Shown one piece after another: positions 25,901-37,503 of a stretch of 64,000 bases of DNA. The DNA comes from Symsagittifera roscoffensis (lineage: Eukaryota; Xenacoelomorpha; Acoela; Convolutidae). The stretch is from contig NC_087064.1 in the NCBI RefSeq assembly GCF_963678635.1, positions 44,625,346 to 44,689,345 on the forward strand, given 5' to 3'. The position numbers and the translations under genes were made by a program. The notes under the pieces are model-generated. The model was not told where the DNA came from. It did no database searches and saw nothing but the letters and a program-made list of their open reading frames with translations. Within the stretch, counting starts at the first letter, position 1. Each line of letters opens with the position of its first letter.

Positions 25901-26509
25901 GGTTCGACTCGTGATTCGACTCTCATCCACTCATGATTCCAACCTGTTCGATTCATGACTCGACTCTGTTCCACTCATGGTTCCACCCTGTTCGACTCAT
26001 CATTTCATCCTGTTCGACTCATGATTCGACCCTGTTCGACTCATGATTCGACCCTGTTCGACTCATGATTCGACCCTGTTCGACTCATGATTCGACCATG
26101 ATCGACTCATGATACGACCCTGTTCGACTCATGTTTCGACCCTGTTCCATTCATGATTCGACCCTGTTCGACTCATGATTCGACCCTGTTCCACTCATGA
26201 TTCGACCTTTCTCGACTCATGATTCGACCCTGTTCGACTCATGATTCGACCCTGTTCGACTGATGATTTGACCCTGCTCGACTCATGATTCGACCCTGTT
26301 CGACTTATGTTTCGACCCAGTTCCACTCATGATTCGACCCTGTTCGACTCATGATTCGACTCTGTTAGACTCATGGTTCGACCCGGTTCGACTCAAGATT
26401 CGACTCTGTTCCACTCATGATTCCAACCTGTTCGACTCATGATTTCACCCTGTTAGACTCATGATTCGACCCTGTTCGACTCATGATTCGACCCTGTTCG
26501 ACTCATGAT
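22546..26509 (+). repeat. Regular HOR domain
   Basis: m1 markers lie at 22,918, 23,556, 24,194, 24,810, 25,272 and 25,998, giving spacings of 29, 29, 28, 21 and 33 monomers with no register slip (all exact multiples of 22). Longer units hold added runs of consensus monomers or a repeated m4-m8 stretch. The marker at 24,810 has a private change, TTTAATCCTG. No larger internal duplication was evident. Confidence 0.85.
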
Positions 26510-27960
26510 TCGACCATGATCGACTCATGATTCAAATCTGTTCGACTCATGATTCGACCCTGTTCCACTCATGATTCGACCCTGTTCGACTCATGATTCG
26601 ACCCTGTTCCGCTCATGATTCGACCCTGTTCGACTCATGATTCGACCCGGTTCGACTCATGATTCGACCCTGTTCGACTCATGATTCGACTCTGTTCGAC
26701 TCATGATTCGACCCTGTTCGACTCATGATTCGACCCTGTTCCACTCTTGATTCGACCCTGTTCGACTCATGATTCGACTCTGTTCCACTCTTGATTCCAC
26801 CCTGTTCGACTCATGATTTCACCCTGTTCGACTCATGATTCGACCCTGTTCGACTCATGATTCGACTCTGTTCGACTCATGATTCGACCCTGTTCGACTC
26901 ATGATTCGACTCTGTTCCACTCTTGATTCCACCCTGTTCGACTCATGATTTCACCCTGTTCGACTCATGATTCGACCCTGTTCGACTCATGATTCAAATC
27001 TGTTCGACTCATGATTCGACCCTGTTCCACTCATGATTCGACCCTGTTCGACTCATGATTCGACTCTGTTCCACTCTTGATTCCACCCTGTTCGACTCAT
27101 GATTTCACCCTGTTCGACTCATGATTCGACCCTGTTCGACTCAGGATTCGACTCCGTTCGACTCATGATTCGACCCTGTTCGACTCATGATTCGACCCTG
27201 TTCCACTCTTGATTCGACCCTGTTTGACTCATGATTCGACCATGATCGACTCATGATTCAAATCTGTTCGACTCATGATTCGACCCTGTTCCACTCATGA
27301 TTCGACCCTGTTCGACTCATGATTCGACCCTGTTCCGCTCATGATTCGACCCTGTTCGACTCATGATTTGACCCGGTTCGACTCATGATTCGACCCTGTT
27401 CGACTCATGATTCGACTCTGTTCGACTCATGATTCGACCCTGTTCGACTCATGATTCGACCCTGTTCCACTCTTGATTCGACCCTGTTCGACTCATGATT
27501 CGACTCTGTTCCACTCTTGATTCCACCCTGTTCGACTCATGATTTCACCCTGTTCGACTCATGATTCGACCCTGTTCGACTCATGATTCGACTCTGTTCG
27601 ACTCATGATTCGACCCTGTTCGACTCATGATTCGACTCTGTTCCACTCTTGATTCCACCCTGTTCGACTCATGATTTCACCCTGTTCGACTCATGATTCG
27701 ACCCTGTTCGACTCATGATTCAAATCTGTTCGACTCATGATTCGACCCTGTTCCACTCATGATTCGACCCTGTTCGAATCATGATTCGACTCTGTTCCAC
27801 TCTTGATTCCACCCTGTTCGACTCATGATTTCACCCTGTTCGAATCATGATTCGACCCTGTTCGACTCAGGATTCGACTCTGTTCGACTCATGATTCGAC
27901 CCTGTTCGACTCATGATTCGACCCTGTTCCACTCTTGATTCGACCCTGTTTGACTCATGA
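26510..27960 (+). repeat. 726-bp (33-monomer) tandem duplication
   Basis: The rare half B TTCAAATCTG occurs at 26,533 and 26,995 in the first copy and at 27,259 and 27,721 in the second (CAAATC positions). Both pairs are 726 bp apart. The copies share the order of TTCCGCTCATGA, TTTCACCCTG and TTCCACTCTTGA variants and differ at only a few bases. The m1 marker with CATCAT is absent here; half B TTTCACCCTG follows an ordinary half A instead. Confidence 0.9.
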
Positions 27961-30620
27961 TTCGACTCTGTTCGACTCTTGATTCGACCCTGTTCGACTC
28001 ATGACTCGACTCTGTTCGACTCAAGATTGGACCCTGTTCCAACCATGATTCGACCCTGTTCGACTCATGATTTGACCCTGTTCCACTCATGATTCGACCC
28101 TGTTTGACTCATGATTCGACCCGGTTCGACTCATGATTCGACTCTGTTCCACTCTTGATTCCACCCTGTTCGACTCATGATTTCACCCTGTTCGACTCAT
28201 GATTCGACCCTGTTCGACTCATGATTCGACTCTGTTCGACTCATGATTCGACCCTGTTCGACTCATGATTCAACCATGATCGACTCATTATTCGACCCTG
28301 TTCGAGTCATGATTCGACCCTGTTCCACTCATGATTCGACCCTGTTCGACTCAAGATTCGACCCTGTTCCACTCTTGATTCGACCCTGTTCGACTCATGA
28401 TTCGACTCTGTTCGACTCTTGATTCGAGCCTGTTCGACTCATGATTCAACCCTGTTCGACTCATGATCATGATTCGACCATGTTCCACTCATGATTCGAC
28501 CCTGTTCGACTCATGATTCAAATCTGTTCGACTCATGATTCGACCCTGTTCCACTCATGATTCGACCCTGTTCCACTCTTGATTCGACCCTGTTTGACTC
28601 ATGATTCGACTCTGTTCGACTCTTGATTCGACCCTGTTCGACTCATGACTCGACCCTGTTCGACTCAAGATTCGACCCTGTTCCAACCATGATTCGACCC
28701 TGTTCGACTCATGATTTGACCCTGTTCCACTCATGATTCGACCCTGTTTGACTCATGATTCGACCCGGTTCGACTCATGATTCGACTCTGTTCCACTCTT
28801 GATTCCACCCTGTTCGACTCATGATTTCACCCTGTTCGACTCATGATTCGACCCTGTTCGACTCATTATTCGACTCTGTTCGACTCATGATTCGACCCTG
28901 TTCGACTCATGATTCAACCATGATCGACTCATTATTCGACCCTGTTCGAGTCATGATTCGACCCTGTTCCACTCATGATTCGACCCTGTTCGACTCAAGA
29001 TTCGACCCTGTTCCACTCTTGATTCGACCCTGTTCGACTCATGATTCGACTCTGTTCGACTCTTGATTCGAGCCTGTTCGACTCATGATTCAACCCTGTT
29101 CGACTCATGATCATGATTCGACCATGTTCCACTCATGATTCGACCCTGTTCGACTCATGATTCAAATCTGTTCGACTCATGATTCGACCCTGTTCCACTC
29201 ATGATTCGACCCTGTTCGACTCATGATTCGACTCTGTTCCACTCTTGATTCCACCCTGTTCGACTCATGATTTCACCCTGTTCGACTCATGATTCGACCC
29301 TGTTCGACTCAGGATTCGACTCTGTTCGACTCATGATTCGACCCTGTTCGACTCATGATTCGACCCTGTTCCACTCTTGTTTCGACCCTGTTTGACTCAT
29401 GATTCGACTCTGTTCGACTCTTGATTCGACCCTGTTCGACTCATGACTCGACCCTGTTCGACTCAAGATTCGACCCTGTTCCAACCATGATTCGACCCTG
29501 TTCGACTCATGATTTGACCCTGTTCCACTCATGATTCGACCCTGTTCGACTCATGATTCGACCCGGTTCGACTCATGATTCGACTCTGTTCCACTCTTGA
29601 TTCCACCCTGTTCGACTCATGGTTTCACCCTGTTCGACTCATGATTCGACCCTGTTCGACTCATGATTCGACTCTGTTTGACTCATGATTCGACCCTGTT
29701 CGACTCATGATTCAACCATGATCGACTCATTATTCGACCCTGTTCGAGTCATGATTCGACCCTGTTCCACTCATGATTCGACCCTGTTCGACTCAAGATT
29801 CGACCCTGTTCCACTCTTGATTCGACCCTGTTCGACTCATGATTCGACTCTGTTCGACTCTTGATTCGAGTCTGTTCGACTCATGATTCAACCCTGTTCG
29901 ACTCATGATCATGATTCGACCATGTTCCACTCATGATTCGACCCGGTTCGACTCATGACTCGACACTGTTCCACTCATGGTTCCACCCTGTTCGACTCAT
30001 CATTTCACCCTGTTCGACAAATGATTCGACCCTGTTCGACTCATGATTCGACCCTGTTCGACTCATGATTCGACCCTGTTCGACTCATGATTCGACCATG
30101 ATCGACTCATGATACGACCCTGTTCGACTCATGTTTCGACCCTGTTCCATTCATGATTCGACCCTGTTCGACTCATGATTCGACCCTGTTCCACTCATCA
30201 TTCGACCTTGTTCGGCTCATGATTCGACCCTGTTCGACTCATGATTCGACCCTGTTCGACTCATGATTCGACCCTGTTCGACTCATGATTCGACCCTGTT
30301 CGACTCATGTTTCGACCCAGTTCCACTCATGATTCGACCCTCTTCGACTCATGATTCGACTCTGTTCGACTTATGGTTCGACCCAGTTCGACTCATGATT
30401 CGACTCTGCTCCACTCATGATTCCAACCTGTTCGACTCATGATTCGACTCTGTTCCACTCATGGTTCCACACTGTTCGACTCATCATTTCATCCTGTTCG
30501 ACTCATGATTCGACCCTGTTCGACATGATTCGACTCAGTTCGACTCTTGATTCGACCCTGTTCGACTCATGATTCAACCCTGTTCGACTCATGATCATGA
30601 TTCGACCATGTTCCACTCAT
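27961..30620 (+). repeat. 644/798/686-bp repeats carrying 28-bp monomers
   Basis: The landmark TTCCAACCATGA lies near 28,037, 28,681 and 29,479, and the 28-bp monomers start at 28,455, 29,099, 29,897 and 30,583. Spacings are 644 (29 x 22 + 6), 798 (36 x 22 + 6) and 686 (31 x 22 + 6 - 2). Each unit therefore contains one +6 monomer, and the last also contains a -2 monomer near 30,519-30,538 (TTCGACATGA). This family has its own variants (TCAAGA, TCATTATTCG, GAGTCATG). Confidence 0.9.
28455..28482 (+). repeat. 28-bp monomer with perfect 12-bp palindrome (four copies)
   Basis: Duplication of six bases turns the TCATGA core into TCATGATCATGA, a perfect 12-bp palindrome. Identical monomers lie at 29,099-29,126, 29,897-29,924 and 30,583-30,610. 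They travelled with the surrounding duplications, so the insertion happened once and was amplified. Confidence 0.93.
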
Positions 30621-33600
30621 GATTCGACCCGGTTCGACTCATGACTCGACACTGTTCCACTAATGGTTCCACCCTGTTCGACCCATCATTTCACCCTGTT
30701 CGACTCATGATTCGACCCTGTTCGACTCATGATTCGACCCTGTTCGACTCATGATTCGACCCTGTTCGACTCATGATTCGACCCTGTTCGACTCATGATT
30801 CGACCATGATCGACTGATGATACGACCCTGTTCGAGTCATGTTTCGACCCTGTTCCATTCATGATTCGACCCTGTTCGACTCATGATTCGACCCTGTTCC
30901 ACTCATGATTCGACCTTGTTCGGCTCATGATTCGACCCTGTTCGACTCATGATTCGACACTGTTCGACTCATGATTCGACCCTGTTCGACTCATGATTCG
31001 ACCCTGTTCGACTCATGTTTCGACCCAGTTCCACTCATGATTCCAACCTGTTCGACTCTGTTCCACTCATGGTTCCACACTGTTCGACTCATCATTTCAT
31101 CCTGTTCGACTCATGATTCGACCCTGTTCGACTCATGATTCGTCCCTGTTCGACTCATGATTCGACCCTGTTCGACTCACGATTCGACCATGATCGACTC
31201 ATGATACGACCCTGTTCGACTCATTTTTCGACCCTGTTCCATTCATGATTCGACCCTGTTCTACTCATGATTCGACCCTGTTCCACTCATGATTCGACCT
31301 TGTTCGACTCATGATTCGACCCTATTCGGCTCATGATTCGACCCTGTTCGACTCATGATTCGACCCTGTTCGACTCATGATTCGAACCTGTTCGACTCAT
31401 GTTTCGACCCAGTTCCACTCATGATTCGACCATGATCGACTCATGATACGACCCTGTTCGACTCATGATACGACCCTGTTCGACTCATGTTTCGACCCTG
31501 TTCCATTCATGATTCGACCCTGTTCGACTCATGATTCGACCCTGTTCCACTCATGATTCGACCTTGTTCGGCTCATGATTCGACCCTGTTCGACTCATGA
31601 TTCGACACTGTTCGACTCATGATTCGACCCTGTTCGACTCATGATTCGACCCTGTTCGACTCATGTTTCGACCCAGTTCCACTCATGATTCCAACCTGTT
31701 CGACTCATGATTCGACTCTGTTCCACTCATGGTTCCACACTGTTCGACTCATCATTTCATCCTGTTCGACTCACGATTCGACCATGATCGACTCATGATA
31801 CGACCCTGTTCGACTCATTTTTCGACCCTGTTCCATTCATGATTCGACCCTGTTCTACTCATGATTCGACCCTGTTCCACTCATGATTCGACCTTGTTCG
31901 ACTCATGATTCGACCCTATTCGGCTCATGATTCGACCCTGTTCGACTCATGATTCGACCCTGTTCGACTCATGATTCGAACCTGTTCGACTCATGTTTCG
32001 ACCCAGTTCCACTCATGATTCGACCATGATCGACTCATGATACGACCCTGTTCGACTCATGTTTCGCCCTGTTCCATTCATGATTCGACCCTGTTCGACT
32101 CATGATTCGACCCTGTTTCACTCATGATTCGACCTTGTTCGACTCATGATTCGACCCTGTTCGACTCATGATTCGACCCTGTTCGACTCATGATTCGACC
32201 CTGTTCGAATCATGATTCGACCCTGTTCGACTCATGATTCGACCCTGTTCGACTCATGATTCGACCATGATCGACTCATGGTACGACCCTGTTCCACTCA
32301 TGATTCGACCCGGTTCGACTCATGACTCGACTCTGTTCCACTCATGGTTCCACCCTGTTCGACTCATCATTTCACCCTGTTCGACTCATGATTCGACCCT
32401 GTTCGACTCATGATTCGACCCTGTTCGACTCATGATTCGACCCTGTTCGACTCATGATTCGACCATGATCGACTCATGATACGACCCTGTTCGACTCATG
32501 TTTCGACCCTGTTCCATTCATGATTCGACCCTGTTCGACTCATGATTCGACCCTGTTCCACTCATGATTCGACCTTGTTCGACTCATGATTCGACCCTGT
32601 TCGACTCATGATTCGACCCTGTTCGACTCATGATTCGACCATGATCGACTCATGGTACGACCCTGTTCCACTCATGATTCGACCCGGTTCGACTCATGAC
32701 TCGACTCTGTTCCACTCATGGTTCCACCCTGTTCGACTCATCATTTCACCCTGTTCGACTCATGATTCGACCCTGTTCGACTCATGATTCGACCCTGTTC
32801 CACTCATGATTCGACCTTGTTCGACTCATGATTCGACCCTATTCGGCTCATGATTCGACCCTGTTCGACTCATGATTCGACCCTGTTCGACTCATGATTC
32901 GAACCTGTTCGACTCATGTTTCGACCCAGTTCCACTCATGATTCGACCATGATCGACTCATGATACGACCCTGTTCGACTCATGATACGACCCAGTTCCA
33001 CTCATGATTCGACCATGATCGACTCATGATACGACCCTGTTCGACTCATGTTTCGCCCTGTTCCATTCATGATTCGACCCTGTTCGACTCATGATTCGAC
33101 CCTGTTTCACTCATGATTCGACCTTGTTCGACTCATGATTCGACCCTGTTCGACTCATGATTCGACCCTGTTCGACTCATGTTTCGACCCAGTTCCACTC
33201 ATGATTCCAACCTGTTCGACTCATGATTCGACTCTGTTCCACTCATGGTTCCACACTGTTCGACTCATCATTTCATCCTGTTCGACTCACGATTCGACCA
33301 TGATCGACTCATGATACGACCCTGTTCGACTCATTTTTCGACCCTGTTCCATTCATGATTCGACCCTGTTCTACTCATGATTCGACCCTGTTCCACTCAT
33401 GATTCGACCTTGTTCGACTCATGATTCGACCCTATTCGGCTCATGATTCGACCCTGTTCGACTCATGATTCGACCCTGTTCGACTCATGATTCGAACCTG
33501 TTCGACTCATGTTTCGACCCAGTTCCACTCATGATTCGACCATGATCGACTCATGATACGACCCTGTTCGACTCATGTTTCGCCCTGTTCCATTCATGAT

Positions 33601-35215
33601 TCGACCCTGTTCGACTCATGATTCGACCCTGTTTCACTCATGATTCGACCTTGTTCGACTCATGATTCGACCCTGTTCGACTCATGATTCGACCCTGTTC
33701 GACTCATGATTCGACCCTGTTCGAATCATGATTCGACCCTGTTCGACTCATGATTCGACCCTGTTCGACTCATGATTCGACCATGATCGACTCATGGTAC
33801 GACCCTGTTCCACTCATGATTCGACCCGGTTCGACTCATGACTCGACTCTGTTCCACTCATGGTTCCACCCTGTTCGACTCATCATTTCACCCTGTTCGA
33901 CTCATGATTCGACCCTGTTCGACTCATGATTCGACCCTGTTCGACTCATGATTCGACCCTGTTCGACTCATGATTCGACCATGATCGACTCATGATACGA
34001 CCCTGTTCGACTCATGTTTCGACCCTGTTCCATTCATGATTCGACCCTGTTCGACTCATGATTCGACCCTGTTCCACTCATGATTCGACCTTGTTCGGCT
34101 CATGATTCGACCCTGTTCGACTCATGATTCGACCCTCTTCGACTCATGATTCGACCCTGTTCGACTCATGAAGCGACCATGTTCGACTCATGTTTCGACC
34201 CAGTTCCACTCATGATTCGACCCTGTTCGACTCATGATTCGACTCTGTTCGACTCATGGTTCGACCCAGTTCGACTCATGATTCGACTCTGCTCCACTCA
34301 TGATTCCAACCTGTTCGACTCATGATTCGACTCTGTTCCACTCATGGTTCCACACTGTTCGACTCATCATTTCATCCTGTTCGACTCATGATTCGACCCT
34401 GTTCGACTCATGATTCGTCCCTGTTCGACTCATGATTCGACCCTGTTCGACTCACGATTCGACCATGATCGACTCATGATACGACCCTGTTCGACTCATT
34501 TTTCGACCCTGTTCCATTCATGATTCGACCCTATTCGGCTCATGATTCGACCCTGTTCGACTCATGATTCGACCCTGTTCGACTCATGATTCGAACCTGT
34601 TCGACTAATGCTTCGACCCAGTTCCACTCATGATTCGACCATGATCGACTCATGATACGACCCTGTTCGACTCATGTTTCGACCCTGTTCCATTCATGAT
34701 TCGACCCTGTTCGACTCATGATTCGACCCTGTTCCACTCATGATTCGACCTTGTTCGACTCATGATTCGACCCTGTTCGACTCATGATTCGACCCTGTTC
34801 GACTCATGATTCGACCCTTTTCGAATCATGATTCGACCCTGTTCGACTCATGATTCGACCCTGTTCGACTCATGATTCGACCATGATCGACTCATGATAC
34901 GACCCTGTTCCACTCATGATTCGACCCGGTTCGACTCATGACTCGACCCTGTTCCACTCATGATTCGACCATGATCGACTCATGATACGACCCTGTTCGA
35001 CTCATGTTTCGACCCTGTTCCATTCATGATTCGACCCTGTTCGAATCATGATTCGACCCTGTTCCACTCATGATTCGACCTTGTTCGACTCATGATTCGA
35101 CCCTGTTCGACTCATGATTCGACCCTGTTCGACTCATGATTCGACCATGATCGACTCATGATACGACCCTGTTCCACTCATGGTTCCACCCTGTTCGACT
35201 CATCATTTCATCCTG
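30621..35215 (+). repeat. HOR domain with about 1.5-kb repeats and 21-bp TTTCGCCCTG monomers
   Basis: The paired variants TCACGATTCG and, just downstream, CTCATTTTTCG mark copies at about 31,185, 31,771, 33,287 and 34,450. 31,771 to 33,287 is 1,516 bp, i.e. 69 x 22 - 2. The two missing bases are accounted for by two 21-bp monomers with half B TTTCGCCCTG (near 32,064 and 33,054). m1 markers here are of two kinds, TTTCATCCTG and TTTCACCCTG. Several copies are nearly identical over more than 700 bp. Confidence 0.85.
31051..31060 (+). repeat. Solitary half B (half A deleted)
   Basis: After TTCCAACCTG the sequence passes straight to TTCGACTCTG and then the m20 monomer, so 12 bp are missing and a 10-bp half unit stands alone. 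The sister copy near 31,700 keeps the full 22-bp monomer here. The deletion fits pairing of the TTCGAC of half A with the TTCGAC of half B. Confidence 0.88.
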
Positions 35216-37503
35216 TTCGACTTATGATTCGACCCTGTTCGACTCATGATTCGACCCTGTTCGACTCATGATTCGACCCTGTTCGACTCATGATTCGACC
35301 ATGATGGACTCATGATACGACCCTGTTCCATTCATGATTCGACCCTGTTCGACTCATGATTCGACCCTGTTCGACTCATGATTCGACCATGATCGACTCA
35401 TGATACAACCCTGTTCGACTCATGTTTCGACCCTGTTCCATTCATGATTCGACCCTGTTCGACTCATGATTCGACCCTGTTCCACTCATGATTCGTACTT
35501 ATTCGGCTCATGATTCGACCCTGTTCGACTCATGATTCGACCATGATCGACTCATGATTCGACCCTGTTCGACTCATGATTCGACCCTGTTCGACTCATG
35601 ATTCGACCCTGTTCGAATCATGATTCGACCCTGTTCGACTCATGATTCGACCCTGTTCGACTCATGATTCGACCATGATCGACTCATGATACGACCCGGT
35701 TCGACTCATGATTCGACCCGGTTCGACTCATGATTCGACCCTGTTCGACTCATGATTCGACCATGATCGACTCATGATACGACCCTGTTCCATTCATGAT
35801 TCGACCCTATTCGACTCATGATTCGCCCCTGTTCGACTCATGATTCGACCATGATCGACTCATGATACGACCCTGTTCGACTCATGTTTCGACCCTGTTC
35901 CATTCATGATTCGACCCTGTTCGACTCATGATTCGACCCTGTTCCACTCATGATTCGACCTTGTTCGGCTCATGATTCGACCCTGTTCGACTCATGATTC
36001 GACCATGATCGACTCATGATTCGACCCTGTTCGACTCATGATTCGACCCTGTTCGACTCATGATTCGACCATGATCGACTCATGATTCGACCCTGTTCGA
36101 CTCATAATTCGACCATGATCGACTCATGATACGACCCTGTTCGACTCATGTTTCGACCCTGTTCGACTCATCATTTCACCCTGTTCGACTCATGATTCGA
36201 CCCTGTTCGACTCATGATTCGACCCTGTTCGACTCATGATTCGACCCTGTTCGACTCATGATTCGACCATGATCGACTCATGATTCGACCCTGTTCGACT
36301 CATGATTCGACCCTGTTCGACTCATGATTCGACCCTGTTCGACTCATGATTCGACCCTGTTCGAATCATGATTCGACCCTGTTCGACTCATGATTCGACC
36401 CTGTTCGACTCATGATTCGACCATGATCGACTCATGATACGACCCTGTTCCACTCATGATTCGACCCGGTTCGACTCATGACTCGACTCTGTTCCACTCA
36501 TGGTTCCACCCTGTTCGACTCATCATTTCATCCTGTTCGACTTATGATTCGACCCTGTTCGACTCATGATTCGACCCTGTTCGACTCATGATTCGACCCT
36601 GTTCGACTCATGATTCGACCATGATCGACTCATGATACGACCCTGTTCCATTCATGATTCGACCCTGTTCGACTCATGATTCGCGCCTGTTCGACTCATG
36701 ATTCGACCATGATCGACTCATGATACGACCCTGTTCGACTCATGTTTCGACCCTGTTCCATTCATGATTCGACCCTGTTCGACTCATGATTCGACCCTGT
36801 TCCACTCATGATTCGACCTTGTTCGGCTCATGATTCGACCCTGTTCGACTCATGATTCGACCATGATCGACTCATGATTCGACCCTGTTCGACTCATGAT
36901 TCGACCCTGTTCGACTCATGATTCGACCATGATCGACTCATGATTCGACCCTGTTCGACTCATGATTCGACCATGATCGACTCATGATACGACCCTGTTC
37001 GACTCATGTTTCGACCCTGTTCGACTCATCATTTCACCCTGTTCGACTCATGATTCGACCCTGTTCGACTCATGATTCGACCCTGTTCGACTCATGATTC
37101 GACCCTGTTCGACTCATGATTCGAGCATGATCGACTCATGATACGACCCTGTTCGACTCATGTTTCGACCCTGTTCCATTCATGATTCGACCCTGTTCGA
37201 CTCATGATTCGACCCTGTTCCACTCATGATTCGACCTTGTTCGGCTCATGATTCGACCCTGTTCGACTCATGATTCGACCCTGTTCGACTCATGATTCGA
37301 CCCTGTTCGACTCATGATTCGACCCTGTTCGACTCATGTTTCGACCCAGTTCCACTCATGATTCGACCCTGTTCGACTCATGATTCGACTCTGTTCGACT
37401 CATGGTTCGACCCAGTTCGACTCATGATTCGACTCTGCTCCACTCATGATTCCAACCTGTTCGACTCATGATTCGACTCTGTTCCACTCATGGTTCCACA
37501 CTG
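35216..37503 (+). repeat. 1,320-bp and 858-bp nested repeats
   Basis: The variant TTCGACTTATGA lies at 35,216 and 36,536, exactly 60 monomers apart, and the following 350 bp match. Further on, the CATCATTTCACCCTG marker at 36,169 and 37,027 is 858 bp apart (39 monomers), so the second copy is shortened. The region is rich in m3-m4 pairs (CCATG followed by ATCGACTCATGA). From about 37,030 to 37,503 an ordinary HOR leads into the next duplication. Confidence 0.83.
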
